A DNA stretch of 18,652 nt from Mucilaginibacter sp. UBA5151 (GTDB taxonomy: Bacteria > Bacteroidota > Bacteroidia > Sphingobacteriales > Sphingobacteriaceae), in NCBI GenBank assembly GCA_002413785.1, contig DHXR01000058.1, positions 26,223 through 44,874 of the forward strand, written 5' to 3'. Positions 1 to 6,645 of the stretch are shown one piece after another. Position 1 is the stretch's first letter. Each line of letters starts with the position of its first letter. Below the pieces are notes generated by a model. It had not been told where the DNA came from. It saw only the letters and a list, made by a program, of their open reading frames with translations, and ran no database searches. Position numbers and translations under genes: made by a program.

Positions 1-66
1 CGCATAAATCTGCCGCCAAAAAATCCTGTAAATCTGTTAAATCCTTAAAATCGTGTTCGTGTTCAG
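1..66. repeat. dispersed AT-rich intergenic repeat, copy 1 (partial)
   Basis: This stretch is built from alternating short words of the type AATCCTGTAAATC and ends in GTTCAGA at 61-66. The same architecture (AAAATTCTGTAAATT, then a CAGA end) recurs at 7900-7951. From memory, such 'aatcctgtaaatc...ttcagac' words are common in intergenic DNA of Sphingobacteriales genomes, but I cannot search for copies here. The edge of the repeat overlaps the TGA stop (63-65, minus strand) of the neighbouring hydrolase gene. The left end is cut by the window. Confidence 0.5.
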
Positions 67-824
67 ATAAGCAGCTTCAATCCATCCCATGCCAGTTCAA
101 TTTTGCCGGGAAGTATTTTTGAGATAGCCTCATGTTTCCCCAAACGGTGGCTGATATGTGTAAAATAAGTTTTTTCGGCACCCATTTCTTCAGCAAAAGC
201 AATTGCTTCATCTAAAGTGAAATGTGATATATGGTTTTGCATTTGCAGGGCATTGATCACCAGTATTTTTGATCCTTTTATTTTTTCTTTTTCCTCCTCC
301 GAAACCGTTTTTGCATCGGTGATATAGGTAAAATCATTTATCCTGAACCCTAAAACCGGCAATTTATAGTGCATCACCTCAATGGGTATAAATTTTATTT
401 TACCGATGTTAAACGGCTCAAGCCCGATAGTATGCAGCGTTAACTGCGGGATCCCGGGATAATTAAACTGCTCGAAAATATAAAAGAACTCCCGTTTAAG
501 TGAAGCCTGTACCCTGAAATCGGCATATACATCAACCGGGCCTTTTTGTTTATAATTAAAAGCTCTGATGTCGTCCAGCCCGGCAATATGGTCCTTATGC
601 TCATGGGTAAAAACAATAGCGTCCAGGTGCTGCACTTTGGCCCTTAGCATCTGGTACCTGAAATCGGGTCCCGAATCAATAACGATCACCTGGCCCTCGT
701 CTTCAACCAATACGGAAGTCCGCAAACGACTGTCCCGCGGGTCGGCCGAAGTGCAAACTTCGCAGTTGCAGGCAATAACAGGCACACCCTGTGAAGTTCC
801 CGTACCTAAAAAAGTGATTGTCAA
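63..824 (-). CDS. PhnP-like metallo-beta-lactamase-fold metal-dependent hydrolase
   Basis: A 253-residue cytoplasmic protein with no signal peptide. It has the MBL-fold metal motif THEHKDH at residues 73-79 (His74, His76, Asp78, His79). Further likely metal ligands are His152, Asp170 and His223 (FTHISH). Near the N-terminus, GTGTSQGVP is followed by Cys19-x-Cys21-x2-Cys24, the extra cysteine cluster that in E. coli PhnP binds a structural zinc. PhnP is a cyclic phosphodiesterase. The family assignment is firm, but the substrate here is inferred, and no phn operon is visible. The start codon is TTG at 824-822, overlapping the TGA stop of the upstream gene (TTGA), so translation is probably coupled. 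No in-frame ATG lies before the conserved MTITFLGTGT start. Confidence 0.88.
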   Translation of the reverse strand: MTITFLGTGTSQGVPVIACNCEVCTSADPRDSRLRTSVLVEDEGQVIVIDSGPDFRYQMLRAKVQHLDAIVFTHEHKDHIAGLDDIRAFNYKQKGPVDVYADFRVQASLKREFFYIFEQFNYPGIPQLTLHTIGLEPFNIGKIKFIPIEVMHYKLPVLGFRINDFTYITDAKTVSEEEKEKIKGSKILVINALQMQNHISHFTLDEAIAFAEEMGAEKTYFTHISHRLGKHEAISKILPGKIELAWDGLKLLI

Positions 825-1093
825 AATTCCAGTTTTGTTTGTTTTAATTGCTGTAAAAAAGCCAATTGTTTTTCATCCAGCAAGCTATAATCCATGTCAA
901 GATCGCGCGCCAGTTCACTTATTGCCAGTATTTTGCTTTCCAGTCCCGAAAACTTATTAACTACTACTACTTTGCTGTTTTGCAACAAGCAGGCCCCGGT
1001 TTTAAAATTACCTTTTTCGTACCGTACCCGGTAGCCGGTAGTTTTCAGCAGCATTTCCAGTTTTTCGAGCGTATGGTTTGTAACGGTAAGCAT
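821..1093 (-). CDS. small conserved-type protein of unknown function
   Basis: A 90-residue soluble protein with an ATG start. It has no signal peptide, no membrane segment and no motif I recognise. The first half is basic (TGYRVRYEKGNFKTG), followed by a hydrophobic strand with VVVVN and a helical, charged C-terminus. It is the first gene of a two-gene unit and overlaps the MBL hydrolase by 4 bases, which is the strongest sign that it is a real gene. A TAnnTTTG-type -7 box lies 7 bases upstream of the ATG. Function is not assigned; the coupling suggests a role linked to the hydrolase. Confidence 0.72.
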   Translation of the reverse strand: MLTVTNHTLEKLEMLLKTTGYRVRYEKGNFKTGACLLQNSKVVVVNKFSGLESKILAISELARDLDMDYSLLDEKQLAFLQQLKQTKLEF

Positions 1094-1100
1094 TGATGTT

Positions 1101-1108
1101 CAAAAATA
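1101..1108 (-). promoter_or_regulatory. putative -7 promoter element for the 821-1093/63-824 unit
   Basis: On the minus strand this reads TATTTTTG, an exact match to the Bacteroidota -7 consensus TAnnTTTG. It ends 7 bases before the ATG at 1093, implying a very short or absent leader. No good TTTG -33 element stands 19-21 bases further upstream, so the call is tentative. Confidence 0.3.
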
Positions 1109-1120
1109 GGAAATTTTTAA

Positions 1121-1144
1121 GTCCGAAAGTCGGAAAGTCAGTAA
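1121..1144. repeat. short tandem repeat, three 8-base units
   Basis: Three successive units, GTCCGAAA, GTCGGAAA and GTCAGTAA, lie directly upstream of the minus-strand gene pair. It is a degenerate microsatellite. Similar GTCCGAAAGTCGGAAA strings are familiar to me from intergenic DNA of related genera, but this is unverified. Confidence 0.45.
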
Positions 1145-1198
1145 GAAAAATTGAAGGTTATGGAGTTAACTAACCATTCATTAAATTTTAACAAAAAG

Positions 1199-1306
1199 AT
1201 ACGGAGGAGTCACAGAGGCCGCTGAGACAGTCTGTTTTCCACTACAACCTCATGGATTTCATCTTATTTCTCTGTGTTCTCAGTGGCTTCCTGGTGTCCT
1301 CCGTGT
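1199..1306. repeat. imperfect long inverted repeat (dispersed palindrome type)
   Basis: The left arm begins at 1199 with ACGGAGGAGTCACAGAGGCC and runs through GCTGAGACA. The right arm at 1271-1306 reads, on the opposite strand, ACGGAGGACACCAGGAAGCC and then ACTGAGAACA. The arms pair over about 35 bases with several mismatches, around a loop of roughly 40 bases. Such 'cacagagg...ctgagaacacagag' palindromes occur repeatedly in many bacterial genomes, so this is probably a dispersed element and not a gene-specific regulator. No coding potential is apparent between 1094 and 1521. The rest of the gap holds a triplet of 8-mers and a promoter. Confidence 0.6.
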
Positions 1307-1396
1307 TAAAAAAATCAACAATGCTTTCTTTTCAATATTTATTTTACTGAAACATCAAGGCTTTATTTTAGACTAATCTCCAACCCCGACTTTATA

Positions 1397-1415
1397 AAAC
1401 ATTTTAAAAATGTTT
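1397..1415. promoter_or_regulatory. operator-like perfect dyad upstream of the acyltransferase promoter
   Basis: AAACATTTT, one spacer A, then AAAATGTTT: a perfect 9+9 inverted repeat. It ends 7 bases before the TTTG -33 element at 1423-1426. A second, shorter dyad (TTTAC at 1413-1417, GTAAA at 1426-1430) overlaps the -33 element. The placement suits a transcription-factor site, but AT-rich dyads arise easily by chance. Confidence 0.4.
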
Positions 1416-1422
1416 ACGATGT

Positions 1423-1453
1423 TTTGTAAATGTGGAAGGTAAGATTATATTTG
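1423..1453 (+). promoter_or_regulatory. Bacteroidota-type promoter for the acyltransferase tandem
   Basis: TTTG at 1423-1426, a 19-base spacer, then TATATTTG at 1446-1453. Both boxes and the spacing match the consensus TTTG-N19-21-TAnnTTTG. The predicted transcript would start near 1460, leaving a leader of about 60 bases before the ATG at 1522. This is the best promoter in the window. Confidence 0.65.
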
Positions 1454-1521
1454 GAGGCAATTAATTACTATTGCTATATTGTATTTTATTTCCCTAACTA
1501 ATTTTAAACCCTTTTATTGAA

Positions 1522-2655
1522 ATGGACCAAAATGCCAACAGGTTTCTTTCGCTGGATGTTTTTCGCGGAATGACCATTTGTTTTATGATCATTGTAAATA
1601 CCCCCGGTAGCGGCGCGGCGCCTTTTCCCCCGCTTGAACATGCCGCATGGTTTGGTTTTACGCCTACCGACCTGGTTTTCCCATCCTTTTTATTTGCAGT
1701 TGGCAACGCCATGAGCTTTTCACAAAAGAAGTTTATCGGTATGGCTGCAGGTTCCGTATTTTGGAGGATATTTAAAAGGGCCGCTATTATCTTTTTATTA
1801 GGTTTCCTGATGTACTGGTTCCCGTTTGTGCACCATGCTGCCAGCGGATGGTCATTATCGCCAATCAGCACTACACGCATTTTTGGCGTATTACAGCGCA
1901 TAGCCCTGTGTTACCTGTTTGCCTCACTGCTTATTTATTTTATATCTTCAAAAACAGCCATAATCGTTATCAGCGGCCTGCTGTTGGTTGGGTACTGGGT
2001 ATTGCTGCTTATTTTTGGCGATCATACAGCCCCTTACGGCATGTTAACCAATGCCGGCACTTATCTTGATAAATTTGTAATTGGCGATGCTCATCTTTAC
2101 CACGGCGAAGGGGTAGCCTTTGAACCGGAAGGGATTTTAAGCACATTACCTGCAATTGTAAATGTGATAATTGGCTATTATGCCGGTAAATTTATTCAGG
2201 AAAAAGGTAAGGGTTTTGAAACTATTTCGAAGCTGATGTTATACGGTTTCCTGTTTATTTTCCTTGCGCTGTGCTGGAATATGTCGTTCCCTATCTCTAA
2301 AAAATTATGGACAAGTTCCTTTGTGTTGCTAACCACAGGTATCGACCTGGTATGGATCTCGGCGCTTATTTATATTGTGGAAGTAAAAGCATGGAACAAA
2401 GCAAACTGGACTTCATTTTTTACCACTGTTGGTAAAAATCCGCTACCCATCTATATATTTTCGGAGCTCTTCGTGGTTATTCTTTATATGGTAAATGTAC
2501 ATGGCACAACTTTCTACAGTTGGATAAATCAGGTGATCTTCCAGGTAATCGCCCCCGGCGCTATCGGCTCATTGCTTTTTGCTATTTGCTACATGCTGGT
2601 ATGCTGGACCTTAGGTAAGATTTTGGATAAGAATAAGATTTATATCAGGGTTTAA
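1522..2655 (+). CDS. HGSNAT/DUF5009-type multipass membrane acyltransferase (NagX-like), paralog 1
   Basis: A 377-residue inner-membrane protein with about ten hydrophobic segments. The N-terminal SLDVFRGMTICFMIIVN followed by HAAWFGFTPTDLVFPSFLF (from His40) is the signature of the heparan-alpha-glucosaminide N-acetyltransferase-like family. In human HGSNAT the equivalent histidine (HASWNG context) accepts the acetyl group, so His40 is the probable catalytic residue. Family members are thought to acetylate terminal glucosamine across the membrane or, as NagX, to take part in N-acetylglucosamine use. The substrate here is unknown. It is the first gene after a clear promoter and is followed 12 bases later by a close paralog of identical length, ending in the same GKILDKNKIYIRV tail. 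Confidence is high for the family and low for the substrate. Confidence 0.85.
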   Translation: MDQNANRFLSLDVFRGMTICFMIIVNTPGSGAAPFPPLEHAAWFGFTPTDLVFPSFLFAVGNAMSFSQKKFIGMAAGSVFWRIFKRAAIIFLLGFLMYWFPFVHHAASGWSLSPISTTRIFGVLQRIALCYLFASLLIYFISSKTAIIVISGLLLVGYWVLLLIFGDHTAPYGMLTNAGTYLDKFVIGDAHLYHGEGVAFEPEGILSTLPAIVNVIIGYYAGKFIQEKGKGFETISKLMLYGFLFIFLALCWNMSFPISKKLWTSSFVLLTTGIDLVWISALIYIVEVKAWNKANWTSFFTTVGKNPLPIYIFSELFVVILYMVNVHGTTFYSWINQVIFQVIAPGAIGSLLFAICYMLVCWTLGKILDKNKIYIRV

Positions 2656-2667
2656 AATCAGGGAAAT

Positions 2668-3801
2668 ATGGAACAAAATAACAACAGGTTTACTTCGCTG
2701 GATGTTTTTCGCGGAATGACCATCTGTTTTATGATTATCGTAAATAATCCGGGCAGCGATATATCCTTTGCGCCATTGGATCATGCCAAATGGTTCGGGT
2801 TTACACCTACCGACCTGGTTTTTCCATCCTTCCTGTTCGCAATGGGGAATGCCATGAGTTTTGCCATGAAAAAATTTGAAGGGTTAAGCAATGGGCTTGT
2901 TATTTTTAAAATTTTAAAAAGATCAGCACTGATCTTCCTGGTAGCTTACTGCCTTGAGTTTTTGGGGTCCGTTCATCACCAGCTTAATGGCGGCTGGTCA
3001 ATTGGCTCCTTCAGCCATATCCGAATTTTGGGGGTTTTGCCGCGCATTGCACTTTGCTACCTGTTTGCCGCCTTGACGGTTTATTTTATCAAATCGAAAA
3101 ATGCCATTATCGCCATTAGCATTTTACTTTTGGTTGGTTATTGGGTAATACTCCTTATTTTCGGCGATCATAGCAACCCTTACGGAATGCTTACTAACTA
3201 TGGCACTTATCTCGATAAATTGGTTTTGGGGGATAATCACATGTACCATGGCGAAGGTGTAGCCTTTGATCCTGAAGGTATTTTAAGCACCTTGCCATCC
3301 ATCGTAAATGTTATTTGTGGTTATTACGCAGGTAAGTTTATCCAGGAGAAAGGCAAAACCTACGAAATGATTTCCAGACTGTTGTTGGTAGGCTTCCTGT
3401 TTATTTTCCTGGCACTTTGCTGGAACATGAGCTTCCCGATTGCCAAAAAATTATGGACAAGTTCTTTTGTATTGTTAACCGTAGGGATCGACCTTATATT
3501 AATTTCGTCACTGGTTTATGTAGTTGAAATGCGGAATCGGAACCCACTAAACTGGACTTCATTTTTTACGACATTTGGTAAAAACCCGCTGGCCATTTAT
3601 GTTTTCGGCGATTTTTTTGGATTCGTAGTCGGCTGGTTTTATATCAATAAAATGAATTTTAACGAGATTATGAGCGTAAAAGTGTTTCAGGTGATCTCGG
3701 CCGGAGCCATAGGATCTTTATTATTTGCCATTTATTATATGCTGGTTTGCTTGCTGTTTGGTAAGATTTTGGATAAGAATAAAATTTATATCAGGGTATA
3801 G
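2668..3801 (+). CDS. HGSNAT/DUF5009-type multipass membrane acyltransferase, paralog 2
   Basis: Also 377 residues, with the same layout: RFTSLDVFRGMTICF, then the His39 motif HAKWFGFTPTDLVFP and about ten membrane segments. By eye, roughly two thirds or more of positions match paralog 1. They are almost identical in the first 30 residues, in the central GEGVAF.PEGILSTLP and NMSFP blocks, and in the last 13 residues. They diverge most around residues 68-112 and in the loop before the last helix (near residues 318-340). The 12-base gap and absence of a promoter imply cotranscription. It is a tandem duplication with both copies intact. The divergence at loops and outer segments suggests a different partner or substrate, but this is inference. 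Confidence 0.85.
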   Translation: MEQNNNRFTSLDVFRGMTICFMIIVNNPGSDISFAPLDHAKWFGFTPTDLVFPSFLFAMGNAMSFAMKKFEGLSNGLVIFKILKRSALIFLVAYCLEFLGSVHHQLNGGWSIGSFSHIRILGVLPRIALCYLFAALTVYFIKSKNAIIAISILLLVGYWVILLIFGDHSNPYGMLTNYGTYLDKLVLGDNHMYHGEGVAFDPEGILSTLPSIVNVICGYYAGKFIQEKGKTYEMISRLLLVGFLFIFLALCWNMSFPIAKKLWTSSFVLLTVGIDLILISSLVYVVEMRNRNPLNWTSFFTTFGKNPLAIYVFGDFFGFVVGWFYINKMNFNEIMSVKVFQVISAGAIGSLLFAIYYMLVCLLFGKILDKNKIYIRV

Positions 3802-3826
3802 CCTAATATAAATAAAACAAACCACT

Positions 3827-3917
3827 CTGTCATCCTGAGTGCAGCGAAGGATCTTCTACGCCATATATGTAGCCGATATCGCTTCGGGAAGATCCTTCTC
3901 CGTGCTCTGGATGACAG
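3827..3917. repeat. long palindromic repeat (GTCATCC...GGATGAC hairpin)
   Basis: Two 30-base arms, 3827-3856 and 3888-3917, pair at 25 of 30 positions. The outer CTGTCATCC/GGATGACAG and inner GAAGGATCTTC/GAAGATCCTTC parts are perfect, around a 31-base loop. 'GTCATCCTGAG..CAGCGAAGGATCT' palindromes are a familiar dispersed element in bacterial genomes. It fills nearly the whole 134-base gap and ends 18 bases before the deacetylase ATG. It would fold strongly in RNA and could attenuate read-through from the acyltransferase genes, although there is no U-tract for a classical terminator. Confidence 0.75.
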
Positions 3918-3935
3918 CAATACAGATTTTAAAAC

Positions 3936-5000
3936 ATGAGAAAGTTAACGCTGTTATCACTATTTATCAGCTTTGCTATTGCAGCAACAGCACAACAAAC
4001 AAAAACCTTTGCCGAGCGCCTGGGCTGGCCCAAAGGCTCAAGGGTATTGATACTGCATGTAGATGATGCAGGCATGTCGCATGAGTCGGACGAGGGTGTG
4101 GAGATGGCTATTGGCAAGGGCGTATCAACCTCTACCAGTGTAATGATGCCTTGCCCCTGGGTGCCCGAAATCGTAAAATACATTAAAGAACACCCCGATA
4201 TGGATGCCGGTTTGCATTTAACGCTTACCTCCGAGTGGGATAATTACCGCTGGGGGCCGCTGGCAGGAAAAGTTGCTGTGCCAGGCCTGGTAGATAAACA
4301 GGGATGTTTGTACCCCTCGGTGGAGGCTGTTTATTTTCACGCTTCTGCGGATGAAATTGATAAAGAAATACGGGCGCAGCTCGACCGTGCCTTAAGCATG
4401 GGTTTTAAGCCTACTCACCTCGATTCGCACATGGGCACTTTGTTTGCCAAAGATGCCTTTATGGAGAAATACTTACAGCTGGGTATCGAAAAACAGATCC
4501 CGGTGATGTTTCCCGGCGGGGATGACCTGTTTTACCGCTACGAAGCCAAAGCCGCTACTATTGCGGAGCTGAAAAAACAGGGGAAATACAAAGAAGGTAT
4601 GGCAATACCTGAGCCTGAGACCCTGGATAAAGCTAAAACAATAGGGGAGATGCTTTGGAAAAAAGGCTTGCCGGTATTGGACGACCTGCATAACTCCAGC
4701 TACGAATGGAATATGCCCGATGTGGACAATAAATCAGATGAGGAAATTCAGAAATGGTACACCGATCATTATATTGAAAGCATTGGCAGGTTAAGTCCGG
4801 GTTTAACAATGGTGATTATGCATTGCACCAATCCATCGCCTAACTTTAAGTATATTTCAGATACCGGCAAAAAACGCAAAGGCGACCTGCTGGCCATGAC
4901 CGACCCCAGGCTAAAAGCATTTTTAGAGAAAAATGGTTTTATTTTAACCACCTGGCGGGAAGTAATGGAACGGCGGAAAAAGGCGGGGAATGCCGAATAG
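3936..5000 (+). CDS. secreted YdjC/ChbG-family carbohydrate deacetylase
   Basis: A 354-residue protein with an N-terminal signal peptide (MRKLTLLSLFISFAIAATA, probable cleavage after Ala19). The mature part shows the YdjC/ChbG metal site: HVDDAG (Asp43, Asp44), AGLHLTLT (His94) and HLDSHMG (His161, His165). ChbG and HpnK remove acetyl groups from chito-oligosaccharides or hopanoid-linked GlcNAc. Fusion to a signal peptide places this version in the periplasm. It is about 100 residues longer than ChbG (roughly 250 residues), with an insertion around residues 180-240. No promoter is visible in the short gap, so it may be read from the acyltransferase promoter through the palindrome. The neighbouring amino-sugar N-acetyltransferase homologs suggest shared glycan substrates. 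Family call is strong, substrate unknown. Confidence 0.85.
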   Translation: MRKLTLLSLFISFAIAATAQQTKTFAERLGWPKGSRVLILHVDDAGMSHESDEGVEMAIGKGVSTSTSVMMPCPWVPEIVKYIKEHPDMDAGLHLTLTSEWDNYRWGPLAGKVAVPGLVDKQGCLYPSVEAVYFHASADEIDKEIRAQLDRALSMGFKPTHLDSHMGTLFAKDAFMEKYLQLGIEKQIPVMFPGGDDLFYRYEAKAATIAELKKQGKYKEGMAIPEPETLDKAKTIGEMLWKKGLPVLDDLHNSSYEWNMPDVDNKSDEEIQKWYTDHYIESIGRLSPGLTMVIMHCTNPSPNFKYISDTGKKRKGDLLAMTDPRLKAFLEKNGFILTTWREVMERRKKAGNAE

Positions 5001-5003
5001 ATG

Positions 5004-5027
5004 ATTGACTATAGAGAACCAGTCAAT
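5004..5027. promoter_or_regulatory. operator-like dyad before the LRR gene
   Basis: ATTGACT (5004-5010) and AGTCAAT (5021-5027) form a perfect 7-base inverted repeat with a 10-base spacer. It covers the place where the -33 box should be relative to the -7 element at 5033-5040. A half-site spacing of about one and a half helical turns fits a dimeric regulator, but the element could instead be a weak hairpin after the deacetylase gene. Confidence 0.35.
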
Positions 5028-5032
5028 AAGTT

Positions 5033-5040
5033 TACCTTTG
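5033..5040 (+). promoter_or_regulatory. putative -7 element for the LRR/DUF4265 pair
   Basis: TACCTTTG matches TAnnTTTG exactly and lies 13 bases before the ATG at 5054, so the leader would be only a few bases. There is no TTTG -33 box at the right distance. The dyad at 5004-5027 occupies that place. Confidence 0.35.
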
Positions 5041-5053
5041 ATCATTAGTATTT

Positions 5054-6070
5054 ATGAGTCAATTTCGAGTACAAGACCCTGAAGCGATAGACGAACAACT
5101 CATAAATGAAAAATTGCGGGATAACGATGAAGTTATAGTTCAATTTTCTAAACCAATATATACGGAAAAAATTTTAGCACAATTGGATGCTCTTGCGTCA
5201 GCCAACGACTCTAAATTTACAATAAGATTTTATGACAGCAGAATAAGAGGAATTGACTGTGAATTTCTTGAGCACATACCAAATGTAAAGTCCTTATCGA
5301 TAGATTGTGTCGTTCAGGCAAAAAATATAGATAAATTGAAGCAGCTTAATTTTCTCGAAAAAGTAGGTATAGGGATCTTTGAATTAGAGGACTTAGATAT
5401 TTTGTCGTATGAGAACTTAAAGAAGGTTAATAGTCTATCTATTCTGGACACCAGGAGCAAAGCGCTTAACCTTGAATTTCTTTGTGATTATGTGAACTTA
5501 ACTTATTTGCAGATAGCAGGGCATACTAAAAACATTAATTCAATTTCAAACCTTAACCAATTAGAAACGCTGTCATTAAATTCAGTCAGAAAAGTCCCGT
5601 TAGATTTTATTAATCATATCAAATCTCTTAAAACGTTGAGAATAATTTTGGGCGGTAGGGATAATATCAATGAAATTGCGGAAAATACAATCGAAAATCT
5701 TGATATAATATGGGTGAGAGGATTTAATGATTTATCGGCACTCAAGAATTTTAAATCTTTAAAAAACCTTTTAATTCAAGATGAAATCAAACTTGCCGAA
5801 ATACAATTTCCTAAACTGGACAAATTGGTGGATGTTAAAATTTTGAATTGTAAGACTTTGCGAAAGATAAGTGGGCTTGAACAATTAGTATCTTTAACAG
5901 ACCTTCGAATTGCCGGGACCGCAATTGATTTTGGAGATTTTTCAAATAGTGCATTCCCTGAAAATCTAAAAACATTGGCTTTTTATACCTGGAAATCTAA
6001 ACAAGATAAAATAAACAGAAGTAGATTAGATGAATTAGGCTTTAATGAATTTGGAAGTCAATTTGAATAA
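5054..6070 (+). CDS. leucine-rich-repeat protein of unknown function
   Basis: 338 residues, no signal peptide and no membrane segment, so probably cytoplasmic. From about residue 60 to 310 there are irregular 20-24-residue leucine-rich repeats of the SDS22/internalin type, such as LTYLQIAGHTKNINSISNL, LETLSLNS, LKTLRIILGG, LKNLLIQD and LTDLRIAGTAI. These should fold as a curved solenoid for protein binding. The flanking N-terminal part (residues 1-58) is charged and has no known domain. Codon choice is noticeably more A/T-rich than in the flanking genes, which fits horizontal acquisition. It runs directly into the DUF4265 gene. An immunity-like or interaction role is possible, but no toxin gene is visible. 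Confidence 0.75.
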   Translation: MSQFRVQDPEAIDEQLINEKLRDNDEVIVQFSKPIYTEKILAQLDALASANDSKFTIRFYDSRIRGIDCEFLEHIPNVKSLSIDCVVQAKNIDKLKQLNFLEKVGIGIFELEDLDILSYENLKKVNSLSILDTRSKALNLEFLCDYVNLTYLQIAGHTKNINSISNLNQLETLSLNSVRKVPLDFINHIKSLKTLRIILGGRDNINEIAENTIENLDIIWVRGFNDLSALKNFKSLKNLLIQDEIKLAEIQFPKLDKLVDVKILNCKTLRKISGLEQLVSLTDLRIAGTAIDFGDFSNSAFPENLKTLAFYTWKSKQDKINRSRLDELGFNEFGSQFE

Positions 6071-6074
6071 GCAA

Positions 6075-6554
6075 ATGCCCGAAGATAATTTAGTAAAAAT
6101 ACTTTTCCGCTTTTATAGCGATATATTGGATCAGGAAACCACCGAAACCCTTTGGGGGGAAGTTGTAAATAAGGAATTCGGCTATTACAAAATAGGCAAG
6201 ATTCCGTTTTATGCCCCCAATCTTGCTACGGGTGATGTTGTATGGGCCGAATATAGCCATCGGGAAGACATGCTAACTTACCGCAAAACGGTGCAGCATT
6301 CAGGTAATTCAACTGTTCAGGTTATTATATTGGCTGAAGGTAAGGATATAAATAAAATTCGTGGAATTTTTGAGGAGTCGGGTTGCAAATCAGCGTGCCT
6401 AAACCATAAATATTTTGCTTTGGACGTTCCTGTAGAGGTTGATTACTTTCTGATAAAGATAAAGCTGGATGAGCTCGAAAAGAACAAAATCATTGATTAC
6501 GCCGAATCCTGCCTATCCGAAAGGCACCAGTATAAAAATGTCTTTTTTCGGTAG
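6075..6554 (+). CDS. DUF4265 domain protein
   Basis: 159 residues from the ATG at 6075. An in-frame ATG at 6045 would add 10 residues overlapping the LRR gene. I prefer 6075 because the conserved part begins at once with NLVKILFRFYSDIL. I recognise the DUF4265 pattern: KILFRFYS, ETLWGEVV, YKIGKIPFYAPNLATGDVV, AEY, MLTYRKTVQHSGNSTVQVIIL, YFALDVP and a C-terminal DYAESCLSERHQY. It is a single compact alpha/beta domain without a signal peptide or membrane segment. The biochemical function of DUF4265 is not known to me. The spacing of 4 bases after the LRR stop implies an operon. Small orphan proteins of this kind are often found in accessory patches, sometimes near polymorphic toxins, but no toxin is present here. 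Confidence 0.75.
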   Translation: MPEDNLVKILFRFYSDILDQETTETLWGEVVNKEFGYYKIGKIPFYAPNLATGDVVWAEYSHREDMLTYRKTVQHSGNSTVQVIILAEGKDINKIRGIFEESGCKSACLNHKYFALDVPVEVDYFLIKIKLDELEKNKIIDYAESCLSERHQYKNVFFR

Positions 6555-6562
6555 ATAGTTCA

Positions 6563-6593
6563 TTTTAAAACGGCGATTAAATTTGTATATTTA
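6563..6593 (+). promoter_or_regulatory. weak candidate promoter for the lipoprotein gene
   Basis: TATATTTA at 6586-6593 matches seven of eight positions of TAnnTTTG. A TTTT at 6563-6566 stands 19 bases upstream as a poor -33 box. The predicted leader is about 45 bases. The region is very AT-rich, so chance matches are likely. Confidence 0.25.
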
Positions 6594-6645
6594 TAAAAAA
6601 TTTTGGTTTAGTAAATGTTGCTGAATCATAACTAATCTAAAAACC

